Shown in pieces: positions 1 through 7,174 of a stretch of DNA of 61,390 nt. The notes below the pieces were generated by a model. The model made no database searches, was not told the origin of the DNA, and saw nothing but the letters and a program-made list of their open reading frames with translations. Source of the DNA: Bifidobacterium pseudolongum subsp. pseudolongum DSM 20099. Lineage in GTDB: Bacteria; Actinomycetota; Actinomycetes; Actinomycetales; Bifidobacteriaceae. The stretch is from the NCBI RefSeq assembly GCF_000771225.1, contig NZ_JDTZ01000011.1:1-61390 (forward strand), written 5' to 3'. Both the position numbers and the translations under genes were made by a program. Position 1 is the first letter of the stretch, and each line of letters begins with the position of its first letter.

Positions 1-31
1 GTCACTGGTTCAAGCCCAGTCGCAGGAGCCA
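1..31 (+). tRNA. tRNA-Asn, 3' part (truncated by window start)
   Basis: Five-base-pair T-arm ACTGG/CCAGT around the loop TTCAAGC, then the acceptor 3' strand CGCAGGA, discriminator G and an encoded CCA at 29-31. The 3' half closely resembles bacterial tRNA-Asn, which also has a G discriminator and a GTCACTGG stretch. The anticodon lies outside the window, so the amino acid is inferred. A terminator follows at once. Confidence 0.7.
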
Positions 32-33
32 TC

Positions 34-57
34 AAGCCGCCTCCGGGGCGGCTTTTT
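34..57 (+). terminator. Rho-independent terminator after tRNA
   Basis: Eight-base-pair stem AAGCCGCC (34-41) / GGCGGCTT (47-54), five-base loop, ending in a run of five T. It follows the tRNA CCA directly and sits 17 nt past the stop of the convergent gene at 74-865, so it may serve both. Confidence 0.9.
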
Positions 58-73
58 GCGTACCGGGTTGCGG

Positions 74-865
74 TTACCCGGCCTGTTCCACGCAGATGGA
101 CAGATTTCGTGCAAGCCGTGCGATGGTGTCGTCGAGCATCGCAGCGTCGGTGAACATCGACGCGAACAACGCGTCGAAACAGGGGCGGAAATCCGTAGGC
201 AGCACACGGCAATCGCGTTCGGCGACGCTGAGCTGCCGCTTTTCTCCTGGATGTGTCATCCCGTTGACTGCGAACAGCACGTCAAAATACGAGGCAAGGA
301 ATGCGGTCACACGGTGATTGACGCTCACCAGGTCCCCGCGTGCGGCGGCTTTGTGGATCTGCGCGTCGTATGCGGGCAGTGCGCCGTGCAGCAATGGCAT
401 GTTGGCGCGGACGATGGAGTCGCGCAGCGCGCTCGGGTACGGCACGTCGAAACGCCGTTGGAGTGCCGTGAGTCGCCCATGGCGGTCAAACACCACCTCG
501 CAGGTGCGCAGGTTATGCCACATGCATGTCGTGTAGCCAAGCGATGCCTTGTGTTCTTCGACCACACGCCGCACGTCGGCGGCGAAGCCATCGAGGTCAC
601 GGTGCAGCAGATCCAGGTCCACGCCGTCGCGGAATGTGCAATTGTCCTCGCATTCCCAGTAGTGGTTGCCTATTTCCATGGCCGAGCAGTAGCGGGCGAG
701 CAGTGTCCTGCGTGTCTCCTCTGCGATCGGCTCCGTGCAGTAGAGGTATACATCGTAGTCGGAACGGGCATCGTGCAGTCCTGACGCCCGTGAACCGCCG
801 AGCGCAATCGCCTCGACTTGGGGAAGTTCCCGAAGCTGGGCGAACAGCTGGTGGGTGGGGTTCAT
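74..865 (-). CDS. DUF4037-like nucleotidyltransferase domain protein
   Basis: 263 aa. The N-terminus carries the nucleotidyltransferase signature GGSRASG (about residues 23-29) followed by the paired acidic motif SDYDVYLY, the metal-binding pair of the Pol-beta-like fold. The rest, with a tryptophan/histidine-rich middle (MWHNLRTCEVVFDRHGRL) and helical C-terminus, resembles DUF4037-type proteins, often annotated as predicted nucleotidyltransferases; the substrate is unknown. The start is supported by AAAGGAG 6 nt upstream. The gene is alone on its strand and convergent with a tRNA, which fits an accessory cargo gene. An aminoglycoside adenylyltransferase-like role cannot be excluded but is not supported by anything specific. 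Confidence 0.7.
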   Translation of the reverse strand: MNPTHQLFAQLRELPQVEAIALGGSRASGLHDARSDYDVYLYCTEPIAEETRRTLLARYCSAMEIGNHYWECEDNCTFRDGVDLDLLHRDLDGFAADVRRVVEEHKASLGYTTCMWHNLRTCEVVFDRHGRLTALQRRFDVPYPSALRDSIVRANMPLLHGALPAYDAQIHKAAARGDLVSVNHRVTAFLASYFDVLFAVNGMTHPGEKRQLSVAERDCRVLPTDFRPCFDALFASMFTDAAMLDDTIARLARNLSICVEQAG

Positions 866-1073
866 GGCGGCTCCTTTGTGTGGTGTTGGTTGTGGCGCAC
901 GCCTCCATGCGTGTACCGCATTCCCAACATATCAATACTTTCTGAAAGAAAGAAAATGTGGTTGCATGGTGGACAACCGGTATTGCGTATGATGGCCGAA
1001 GAACAGCCATGTGGCGGACGCTGGAAGCATAGGCGCCATGCCGCATGTGCGGTTGGTGTGGAAAGGAGTGCAT

Positions 1074-1451
1074 ATGAGTGCCAACGGCATCGACAGGAAG
1101 GCTCTTGAACAACTCCATGCCGAATCCATGGGGGAACAGGTCTCGTACTACCGACGCCCGTTCATGGTGCTGTGGGCGGCGGTGCAGGAGGCGTCCGCGG
1201 AGCTCGAGGAGGACTACGGCATGTCGGCCGAGGTGGCGCAGGTGTGGGTCGCCGAGCGGTTGCGGCAGGTGGCCGATTCGCTGGTCGACCGACTCGCCGA
1301 GAAAGCCGTTGCGCATGGGGTCAGCAAATCCAACGTGGCACGTGCCGCGGGGGCCGACCCCACGAACGTGGTGCGCCGTTTCCCGCGTCTCGCCAGTGAC
1401 GCCCCTCGCGAGCGGCTGCTCATCGACGATGTACTGGACGCCTTGGAGTGA
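1074..1451 (+). CDS. Small HTH-like hypothetical protein
   Basis: 125 aa. I do not recognise a named family. The ATG at 1074 is chosen over the in-frame ATG at 1011 because GAAAGGAG stands 6 nt before it. The C-terminal half (HGVSKSNVARAAGADPTNV) reads like a helix-turn-helix: a turn glycine, then SKSNVARAAG as a possible recognition helix. The N-terminal half is acidic and helical (QEASAELEEDYG). No membrane segment or signal peptide is present. It may be a small DNA-binding protein, or a stress or toxin-antitoxin-like regulator without a visible partner. Confidence 0.6.
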   Translation: MSANGIDRKALEQLHAESMGEQVSYYRRPFMVLWAAVQEASAELEEDYGMSAEVAQVWVAERLRQVADSLVDRLAEKAVAHGVSKSNVARAAGADPTNVVRRFPRLASDAPRERLLIDDVLDALE

Positions 1452-1579
1452 CGCGCGCGCCGGATTCGACACGCCGGCGGCGGACCGTCCGACCACATGA
1501 CCCTTGCCGCTTTGGCACGCGGCTGCGTGGCGGTGCATACTGTGTCCATCCAAGACATTGGCATAGAAAGGACGGGATC

Positions 1580-2173
1580 ATGACACTGAAGTCGAGAGAC
1601 GAACGTCTCGCTCGCATCCGCAGAAAGCGCCGCCTGATCCGTGCGGGAATCGCGCAACGCAAGGGGATGATGCGCCGGGCTGCCGTGTTCGCGCTCTGCG
1701 GTGCACTGGCGGCTGCGTGGCCGTGGGGTAGGGCTGACGTGCGCGCGCAGGCGGGTGAACCATGCACGGCCGGCATGGTGATGCCGGTTCACAACGGTAC
1801 GATTGTCGCACAGTTCGACAAGCCGGCCCAGACATGGATGGCTGGGCACCGCGGCGTCGATATCCTTGCAAAGGAAGGCGATGAGCTTGTCGCGCCCGCC
1901 ACCGGCGTCATCAGCCATGCAGGCAAGGTCGCCGGCAAATCGACGGTGAGCATCCGCGTGCGGTCGTTCACGCTCACGTTTGAACCGGCACAGACGTCAT
2001 TGCCGGTCGGCACGTCGGTGCTCCGTGGCAAACCGTTTGCCACGGTCGCCGGTCGCAGCGACCACTGCGATGGCGCATGCGTGCATTGGGGCATCAAGGT
2101 GAGCAAAGGGAACTATGCGGACCCCGAGCGGTGGCTCACCCCGCAATCGATCCGGCTTGTGCCGGTGTCGTAG
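1580..2173 (+). CDS. Exported M23/LytM-fold protein, probably degenerate
   Basis: 197 aa. A basic N-terminus (RIRRKRRLIR) and hydrophobic stretch AAVFALCGALAAAWPWG give a signal peptide or anchor. The mature part has the M23 peptidase core: a hairpin ending in HRGVDILAKEGDELVAPATG and, near the end, CVHWGIKV. The HxxxD zinc pair is kept, but the second motif, normally HxH, reads VHWG, so a metal ligand appears lost. M23 proteins cleave peptidoglycan cross-bridges; members missing ligands often act as LytM-type amidase activators. The start at 1580 follows GAAAGGAC. The stop lies only 3 nt from the convergent lipoprotein gene. Cell-wall function is likely; catalysis is doubtful. Confidence 0.75.
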   Translation: MTLKSRDERLARIRRKRRLIRAGIAQRKGMMRRAAVFALCGALAAAWPWGRADVRAQAGEPCTAGMVMPVHNGTIVAQFDKPAQTWMAGHRGVDILAKEGDELVAPATGVISHAGKVAGKSTVSIRVRSFTLTFEPAQTSLPVGTSVLRGKPFATVAGRSDHCDGACVHWGIKVSKGNYADPERWLTPQSIRLVPVS

Positions 2174-2176
2174 CGG

Positions 2177-3706
2177 TCACAGCCCCGCTTCGGCGAGGGT
2201 GATGTACCCGGGGTCGATGAGCTCGGTCTTCATGTTGCCCGCGCTCACCGAGAGCAAAGGCAGGCTCATCGTCGGCACGTTCTGCCCATAGAGGTCCTGC
2301 ATGCTGACGAAGTCCAAGCTGTCGAGGGAATCACCCTGAGCGAAGGCCATACACATCCGCGCGAGGTTGGTTGCGTTCGCAAAACGGTCGACGAGACCGG
2401 TCGCCCATTGCTTGCCATTCACGATGTTGGGCATCGCGCTGATATATGCGCCGAAACCAGTGACGATGGGCCAACGGTTCTGCGCCTTCTGGTTCTTCTG
2501 ACGTACCTCTTCGGGTGTTCCGGGCGAAGGTGCGCGCTTGGGATCGGGCACGCGGCTCTTCTGCAGGTCCTGCCTGCCTGCGATATTGCCGACGATGTCA
2601 CCGATGGTGATCGATGGGTTGATGTCGGCGGCGGAACCGGTGTATTTGAGTGCATTGAGTCCCTTGACCACGCCGTTGGCGACATAATCATTCATCGCGA
2701 TGACGCCGTCGATGCGCACGTGCCCTTCGCCATTGGCTGGTTGACCCAACCGTTGCCGGAACTCCTCCTCGATGCCATCGGTGTCGGCGGCCTCGATGGT
2801 CACATCACGCCAATCCTGCGCCGTCGTGGATGCGGTCGTCTTCATCGACGGGCTGAGCACCACGCCCGAGCGGAAATAGGGGCCGATGACCTCCCATACA
2901 CCGCTGAACGCTTCGCGCGCGAATGCCGCGTCAAGCTCCAGGTGGTCCGAATCCTCGGTATAGGGAAGCAGGATTTCGATGTACTTGGGGTTGTACCGGC
3001 TCACACTGTCCAACTGGAGTTTGCTGACGAGTTGGCGTGCCTGCAGACGCCCTATTTCACGGGCCGAGCACAGGCTCACGAAGGCATCCGGAGTGAATCC
3101 GGGCAGCGGGGTGGCGAGCACTACAACGTGCATGCCGGCTTTTTTCGCCAACCCGAGCGCGCGCGACATACGGCTGAGGGATTCGTCCAGCGGCGCATCG
3201 GTGGTGTTCTTTTCAGCGTCCGCGCCTTGCGCAAGCGATTGTGTGGCGTAGTCGCCATAGCGTTTCACCGTGTCGGTCATCGGTGCGGCCGGGGCGACGA
3301 CGAGGGTCATGGATTGCGCATCAGGGTCGGCGCCTGCGCTGTCCGTGGAGCCGTCGAGCGCATCGACGACATAATCCTGGACGCGGTGGCTTTGCCGCTC
3401 CAGATCGGCATCGGCGTAAGTCCGCACATGGTCCGCTTCGAACCCGCGGTCCTCAAGCGAATCCGTGGTGGCGTCGGCAAAGTCATGCCAGGAATTGAGC
3501 GGCACATCCTGCGAGACAGTGAATACGTCGTTCGGCAGGAACATCGCCACCGAACCGGTGAATCTGGTCTCACCTGCCACCGTGATGGTGTTCGTGGGTG
3601 CGGGGTCCGATCTCGATCCGCAGGCGCCGAGCGGCAACGCCATGCAGAGGCAGACTGCGGCCGCCAAGAGTCGTCGTGCGTTTGAGATGCTGCGGATACC
3701 CACCAT
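2177..3706 (-). CDS. Periplasmic-binding-protein-like lipoprotein, orphan
   Basis: 509 aa. The signal peptide has an Arg-rich start, a hydrophobic core and a lipobox LGAC (cysteine about residue 29), so it is anchored outside the membrane. The body looks like a type-1 sugar-binding fold: VVVLATPLPGFTPDAF, a helix EIGRLQARQLV, and a later VIAMNDYVANGVVKGL resembling the IIAANDxxA motif of substrate-binding proteins. It is about 150 aa longer than typical sugar receptors, and no permease or ATPase gene is next to it. It could serve a distant ABC transporter or act as a surface sensor. The ligand is unknown. Confidence 0.65.
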   Translation of the reverse strand: MVGIRSISNARRLLAAAVCLCMALPLGACGSRSDPAPTNTITVAGETRFTGSVAMFLPNDVFTVSQDVPLNSWHDFADATTDSLEDRGFEADHVRTYADADLERQSHRVQDYVVDALDGSTDSAGADPDAQSMTLVVAPAAPMTDTVKRYGDYATQSLAQGADAEKNTTDAPLDESLSRMSRALGLAKKAGMHVVVLATPLPGFTPDAFVSLCSAREIGRLQARQLVSKLQLDSVSRYNPKYIEILLPYTEDSDHLELDAAFAREAFSGVWEVIGPYFRSGVVLSPSMKTTASTTAQDWRDVTIEAADTDGIEEEFRQRLGQPANGEGHVRIDGVIAMNDYVANGVVKGLNALKYTGSAADINPSITIGDIVGNIAGRQDLQKSRVPDPKRAPSPGTPEEVRQKNQKAQNRWPIVTGFGAYISAMPNIVNGKQWATGLVDRFANATNLARMCMAFAQGDSLDSLDFVSMQDLYGQNVPTMSLPLLSVSAGNMKTELIDPGYITLAEAGL

Positions 3707-3765
3707 ACAACCGCCTTGTCAAGTCGAACATGTGCATGTGCACCGCCGATTGTACCCGACATATG

Positions 3766-3806
3766 GCATAGGGTCCGCCTCCCTTCATGGCCGGCGGGCC
3801 CTATGC
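3766..3806. terminator. Intergenic hairpin downstream of icd
   Basis: Fourteen-base-pair stem at 3766-3779 and 3793-3806, one G:T wobble, 13-nt loop, no U-tract on either strand. It lies between the icd stop (minus strand) and the upstream side of the lipoprotein gene, so it most likely ends icd transcripts. Confidence 0.6.
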
Positions 3807-3817
3807 ATCCGATCGTG

Positions 3818-5038
3818 TCAGCGTTCCTGCAGCGCGCGGCGCAGGTTCGTGTCGAGTGCGTCCATGAATCCCTCCGTGTCGAGCCATTCATGGTCGGGGG
3901 CGATGAGCATGGCGAGGTCCTTCGTCATCTGGCCGCCTTCCACGGTCGAGATGATGGTCTGCTCAAGGGTTTCGGCGAAGTCGGCCACCTCGGGGGTGCC
4001 GTCGAGCTTCGCACGGTGCTTGAGGCCGCCGGTCCATGCGTAGATTGAGGCGATTGGGTTCGTCGAGGTCTTTTCACCCTTCTGCCAACGGCGATAATGG
4101 CGTGTCACCGTGCCGTGCGCGGCTTCGGCTTCGACCGTTTGGCCGTCCGGAGTCATGAGCACCGAGGTCATCAGGCCGAGCGAACCGAAGCCTTGGGCCA
4201 CGGTGTCGGACTGCACGTCGCCGTCGTAGTTCTTGCACGCCCACACATAACCGCCGTGCCATTTGAGCGAGCTGGCCACCATGTCGTCGATCAGGCGGTG
4301 CTCGTACGTCAGGCCCTCCTGCTCGAAACGCGTCTTATATTCGGTGTCGAACACCTCGGCGAAGATGTCTTTGAATTCGCCGTCGTACGCCTTGAGGATC
4401 GTGTTCTTCGTGGAGAGGTACACGGGGTAGCCGCGCATGAGGCCGTAGTTGAAGCAAGCGCGCGCGAATCCGCGGATCGATTCGTCGAGGTTGTACTGTA
4501 CTTGGGCCACGCCACTGCCGGGGTAGTTGAACACGAGGTGCTCGATCGGCGCCGAACCGTCCTCAGGTGTGAACGTGACGGTGAGCGAACCGGGGCCCGG
4601 CACTTTGAAATCGGTCGCCTTGTACTGGTCGCCGAAGGCATGGCGGGCCACCACGATCGGCTTGGTCCATCCCGGCACCAGGCGCGGAATGTTTGAGATC
4701 ACGATCGGCTCGCGGAAGATCGTGCCGCCCAGGATGTTGCGGATGGTGCCGTTGGGGGATTTCCACATCTTCTTGAGGCCGAATTCCTCGACGCGCGCTT
4801 CGTCCGGGGTGATTGTGGCGCATTTGACGCCCACATGCTCGCGCTTGATGGCCTCCGCTGCGTCGATCGTCACCTGGTCGTCGGTGGCGTCGCGGTTTTC
4901 GATGCCCAGATCGTAATAGTCAAGATTCACGTCCAGGTACGGCAGGATCAGGCGGTCCTTGATGTCTTTCCAGATGACGCGGGTCATCTCGTCGCCGTCG
5001 AGTTCGACGATGGTTCCTTCGACCTTGATTTTGGCCAT
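3818..5038 (-). CDS. icd: NADP-dependent isocitrate dehydrogenase
   Basis: 406 aa. Converts isocitrate to 2-oxoglutarate with NADPH. It is the eukaryote-like type: N-terminal [20 protein letters not shown], then [14 protein letters not shown], the substrate loop [14 protein letters not shown] and the C-terminal [10 protein letters not shown] with [10 protein letters not shown]. Length fits the family. The start at 5038 is preferred over upstream in-frame codons because GGAGGAAAG lies just upstream. It is monocistronic and divergent from guaB3. In Bifidobacterium it most likely supplies 2-oxoglutarate for glutamate synthesis and NADPH rather than a full TCA cycle. Confidence 0.95.
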   Translation of the reverse strand: MAKIKVEGTIVELDGDEMTRVIWKDIKDRLILPYLDVNLDYYDLGIENRDATDDQVTIDAAEAIKREHVGVKCATITPDEARVEEFGLKKMWKSPNGTIRNILGGTIFREPIVISNIPRLVPGWTKPIVVARHAFGDQYKATDFKVPGPGSLTVTFTPEDGSAPIEHLVFNYPGSGVAQVQYNLDESIRGFARACFNYGLMRGYPVYLSTKNTILKAYDGEFKDIFAEVFDTEYKTRFEQEGLTYEHRLIDDMVASSLKWHGGYVWACKNYDGDVQSDTVAQGFGSLGLMTSVLMTPDGQTVEAEAAHGTVTRHYRRWQKGEKTSTNPIASIYAWTGGLKHRAKLDGTPEVADFAETLEQTIISTVEGGQMTKDLAMLIAPDHEWLDTEGFMDALDTNLRRALQER

Positions 5039-5171
5039 GGGATGCTTTCCTCCATGAGTGCTGATGCGTCCAACAGGTTCCCCACATGCATAACGCATCC
5101 ATGTTTCCGGATGCGCACAATGTCCAAAAACACGGGTGTGCCGCGGTCCGCGCCGTGTCACGGCAGGGCAT

Positions 5172-5177
5172 TAGCCT
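5172..5177 (+). promoter_or_regulatory. TAGCCT -10 box, probable leaderless start of guaB3
   Basis: TANNNT box separated by 7 nt from the ATG at 5185. The only GGAG nearby (5179-5182) is 2 nt from the start, too close for a normal ribosome binding site. Confidence 0.5.
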
Positions 5178-5184
5178 TGGAGCC

Positions 5185-6306
5185 ATGTCTCAGGAAATTG
5201 AAATCGGCCTTGGCAAAAAAGGCCGCATCGCATACGGGCTCGACGACATCTCGATCGTGCCGTCACGCCGTACCCGCGATCCGCAGGATGTGTCGACCGC
5301 ATGGCAGGTGGATGCCTACGAATTCGACATCCCGGTGATCGGTGCGCCGATGGATTCCGTCACCAGCCCGAGCACCGCCATCGCGATGGGCAGGCTCGGC
5401 ACGGTTGGTGTGCTCGACCTCGAGGGCCTGTGGACGCGCTATGACGATCCCGAGCCGATTCTGACCAAGATCGCCGAACTGCCGGTCGACGAAGCCACGG
5501 CATACATGCAGCGGGCGTACGCCGAGCCGATCAAACCCGAGCTCATCTCGGCGCGCCTGCACGAGATACGCGACGCCGGCGTCACCGTCGCCGGTGCGCT
5601 TTCACCGCAGCGCACCCAACAGTACTATTCGACCGTACTCAGCGCGGGTGTGGACCTGTTTGTGATCCGCGGCACGTCCGTCTCCGCGGAACATGTTTCC
5701 ACCGACCATGAGCCGCTCAATCTGAAGAAATTCATCTATGACCTTGACGTGCCCGTCATCGTCGGCGGCGCAGCAAACTATACTGCCGCGCTGCACCTCA
5801 TGCGCGCCGGTGCCGCAGGTGTGCTCGTGGGCTTCGGCGGTGTGGCCGTCTCCGCCAACCGCAGCACGATCGGCGTGCACGTACCGCTCGCCACCGCCAT
5901 CTCCGACGTCGCTGAAGCGCGCCGCGACTACATGGATGAATCCGGTGGCCGCTACGTGCAGGTAATCGCCGACGGCGGCATGGGTGATTCGGGCAGTTTC
6001 GTGACGGCGCTGGCCATGGGAGCCGACGCCGTGATGCTCGGTGCGCCGCTCGCCCGCGCCAAGGAAGCGCCGGGCCGCGGTACGCACTGGGGTGCCGAAG
6101 CGCGCCATGCAAGCCTGCCGCGCGGCATGCGCACGACTGTGGGCACTGTCGGCACGCTCGAGGAAATCCTCTACGGGCCGAGCCATCTGGCCGACGGCAA
6201 GACGAATTTCATTGGTGCGCTGCGCCGCGCTATGGCGTCGACCGGGTATGTCGACGTGAAGAACTTCCAGCGTTGCGATGTTGTGGTGACGCCGACCGGG
6301 CACTGA
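5185..6306 (+). CDS. guaB3: GuaB3 family IMP dehydrogenase-related protein
   Basis: 373 aa. A (beta/alpha)8 barrel of the IMPDH/GMP reductase superfamily without CBS domains. Family marks: GLDDISIVPSRRTRDP at the start, PVIGAPMDSVTSP, VGGAANYTAALHLM, and GDSGSFVTALAMGADAVMLG for the phosphate site. Where IMPDH has its catalytic cysteine loop (GxxCxT), this protein reads IRGTSVSAEHVS, with Ser/Val and no Cys. Actinobacterial GuaB3 proteins typically look like this and their reaction is unsettled; a purine nucleotide role is likely. No Shine-Dalgarno is well placed; a TANNNT box lies 7 nt upstream. It is divergent from icd and followed by a hairpin. Confidence 0.88.
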   Translation: MSQEIEIGLGKKGRIAYGLDDISIVPSRRTRDPQDVSTAWQVDAYEFDIPVIGAPMDSVTSPSTAIAMGRLGTVGVLDLEGLWTRYDDPEPILTKIAELPVDEATAYMQRAYAEPIKPELISARLHEIRDAGVTVAGALSPQRTQQYYSTVLSAGVDLFVIRGTSVSAEHVSTDHEPLNLKKFIYDLDVPVIVGGAANYTAALHLMRAGAAGVLVGFGGVAVSANRSTIGVHVPLATAISDVAEARRDYMDESGGRYVQVIADGGMGDSGSFVTALAMGADAVMLGAPLARAKEAPGRGTHWGAEARHASLPRGMRTTVGTVGTLEEILYGPSHLADGKTNFIGALRRAMASTGYVDVKNFQRCDVVVTPTGH

Positions 6307-6330
6307 CCGCGATCCGTGCCCAATGTGTCC

Positions 6331-6376
6331 ACGTGTGCGGGCCGTTGTCCCCTGAGGGGCGGCGGCCCGCACACGT
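6331..6376. terminator. Hairpin terminator after guaB3
   Basis: Perfect 14-bp inverted repeat: ACGTGTGCGGGCCG (6331-6344) with its complement at 6363-6376. The loop contains a second small stem CCCC-TGA-GGGG. No U-tract follows. Confidence 0.75.
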
Positions 6377-6621
6377 ATATGCGGCAGTGGTGAGGAGTCC
6401 ACGACGTGTAGCACGCATATATATCGAAATTGTGAAAAATCCAATATTATTACTATATATTTCCTTTAGTATGGGGAATGTGTATGAAAAAAGAATAATT
6501 TGTAAAACTTATTGCATCCTTCATGCCGGCGCAGGTTGCGACTGAAATAATTGAGCCCGGTTGGATGCGCGCCGCGCAACCGACCCAAGGCGATATGCCG
6601 CCCCTACACCAAAGGAGGACA
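6377..6621. promoter_or_regulatory. AT-rich intergenic segment upstream of the DUF6459-like gene
   Basis: The gene-free interval 6307-6621 holds the guaB3 hairpin and, from about 6416 to 6515, a strikingly AT-rich block (runs such as ATATATATCG, TATTATTACTATATATTTCC, GAAAAAAGAATAATTTG) in an otherwise high-GC chromosome. It probably contains the promoter for the gene at 6622. I could not assign one confident -35/-10 pair. Confidence 0.45.
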
Positions 6622-7137
6622 ATGTCCACACACAGGAGAACCGAGGAACTCGAACCAATCACCCCGTTCATGATGCGAAGACCGGAGATACTGCCGTCAT
6701 TCGACGGTGTGATCCCGTTGCAATCGTCGTCGGAGCCTGCGCGCTACCGTGTTGTATCGTGCCTGTCGCGTACATTCAACGCCGATCAGGTCCACGAGCT
6801 CGTCATGCACGTGTGCCGCGTGACCTGCGTGGCCGTCGAGATCCTGCGCAGACGCCAACCGAGCCGGATTCTCGCGAAATTCGCCGATCCGGAATGCATC
6901 GAACGCCTTGAATACATGCGTTCGCTGCTTTCCGACTACATGGAGGAGCTCGCTGTGCTGCACAAGCGGCACATCTACCCGCCGGTTGAATTCATCTGGC
7001 TCAACGGCGTATTGACGAGCGAACGCAAACTGGATATCTCGTTGGGTATGCGCGTCGGCGCGCAGACCCATGTGGGAGGTTTGGTATTCGAGCTCAAACG
7101 GGGCCGTTGGATCTGCATGATGGTGGATATCGGCTGA
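6622..7137 (+). CDS. DUF6459 / Rv3235-family protein
   Basis: 171 aa, soluble. After a variable N-terminus it has the pattern of the small actinobacterial Rv3235-like family: a helix (QVHELVMHVCRVTCVAVEIL), then RRRQPSRILAKFADPECIERL, which matches the usual GRRPxxQLxxWxxPEV block, and a C-terminal beta-rich end with VGGLVFELKRGRW. The function of the family is unknown; in other Actinobacteria it often neighbours secA. The start at 6622 is set by AAAGGAGG 4 nt upstream rather than the earlier in-frame ATG at 6523. An AT-rich promoter region precedes it. Confidence 0.65.
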   Translation: MSTHRRTEELEPITPFMMRRPEILPSFDGVIPLQSSSEPARYRVVSCLSRTFNADQVHELVMHVCRVTCVAVEILRRRQPSRILAKFADPECIERLEYMRSLLSDYMEELAVLHKRHIYPPVEFIWLNGVLTSERKLDISLGMRVGAQTHVGGLVFELKRGRWICMMVDIG

Positions 7138-7161
7138 CGGCGAGCATACGGGCGTGTAGGC

Positions 7162-7167
7162 TATAGT
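7162..7167 (+). promoter_or_regulatory. TATAGT -10 box, probable leaderless start of acyl-CoA synthetase
   Basis: TATAGT ends 7 nt before the ATG at 7175 and there is no purine-rich ribosome binding site between them. The in-frame GTG at 7166 would lie inside the box, which argues for the ATG. Confidence 0.55.
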
Positions 7168-7174
7168 GGGATGC

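Noticed and set aside
597..1553. 318-codon minus-strand frame across 597-1553
   Set aside because: It overlaps both the nucleotidyltransferase and the HTH-like gene and crosses their divergent promoter region; the translation shows no domain.
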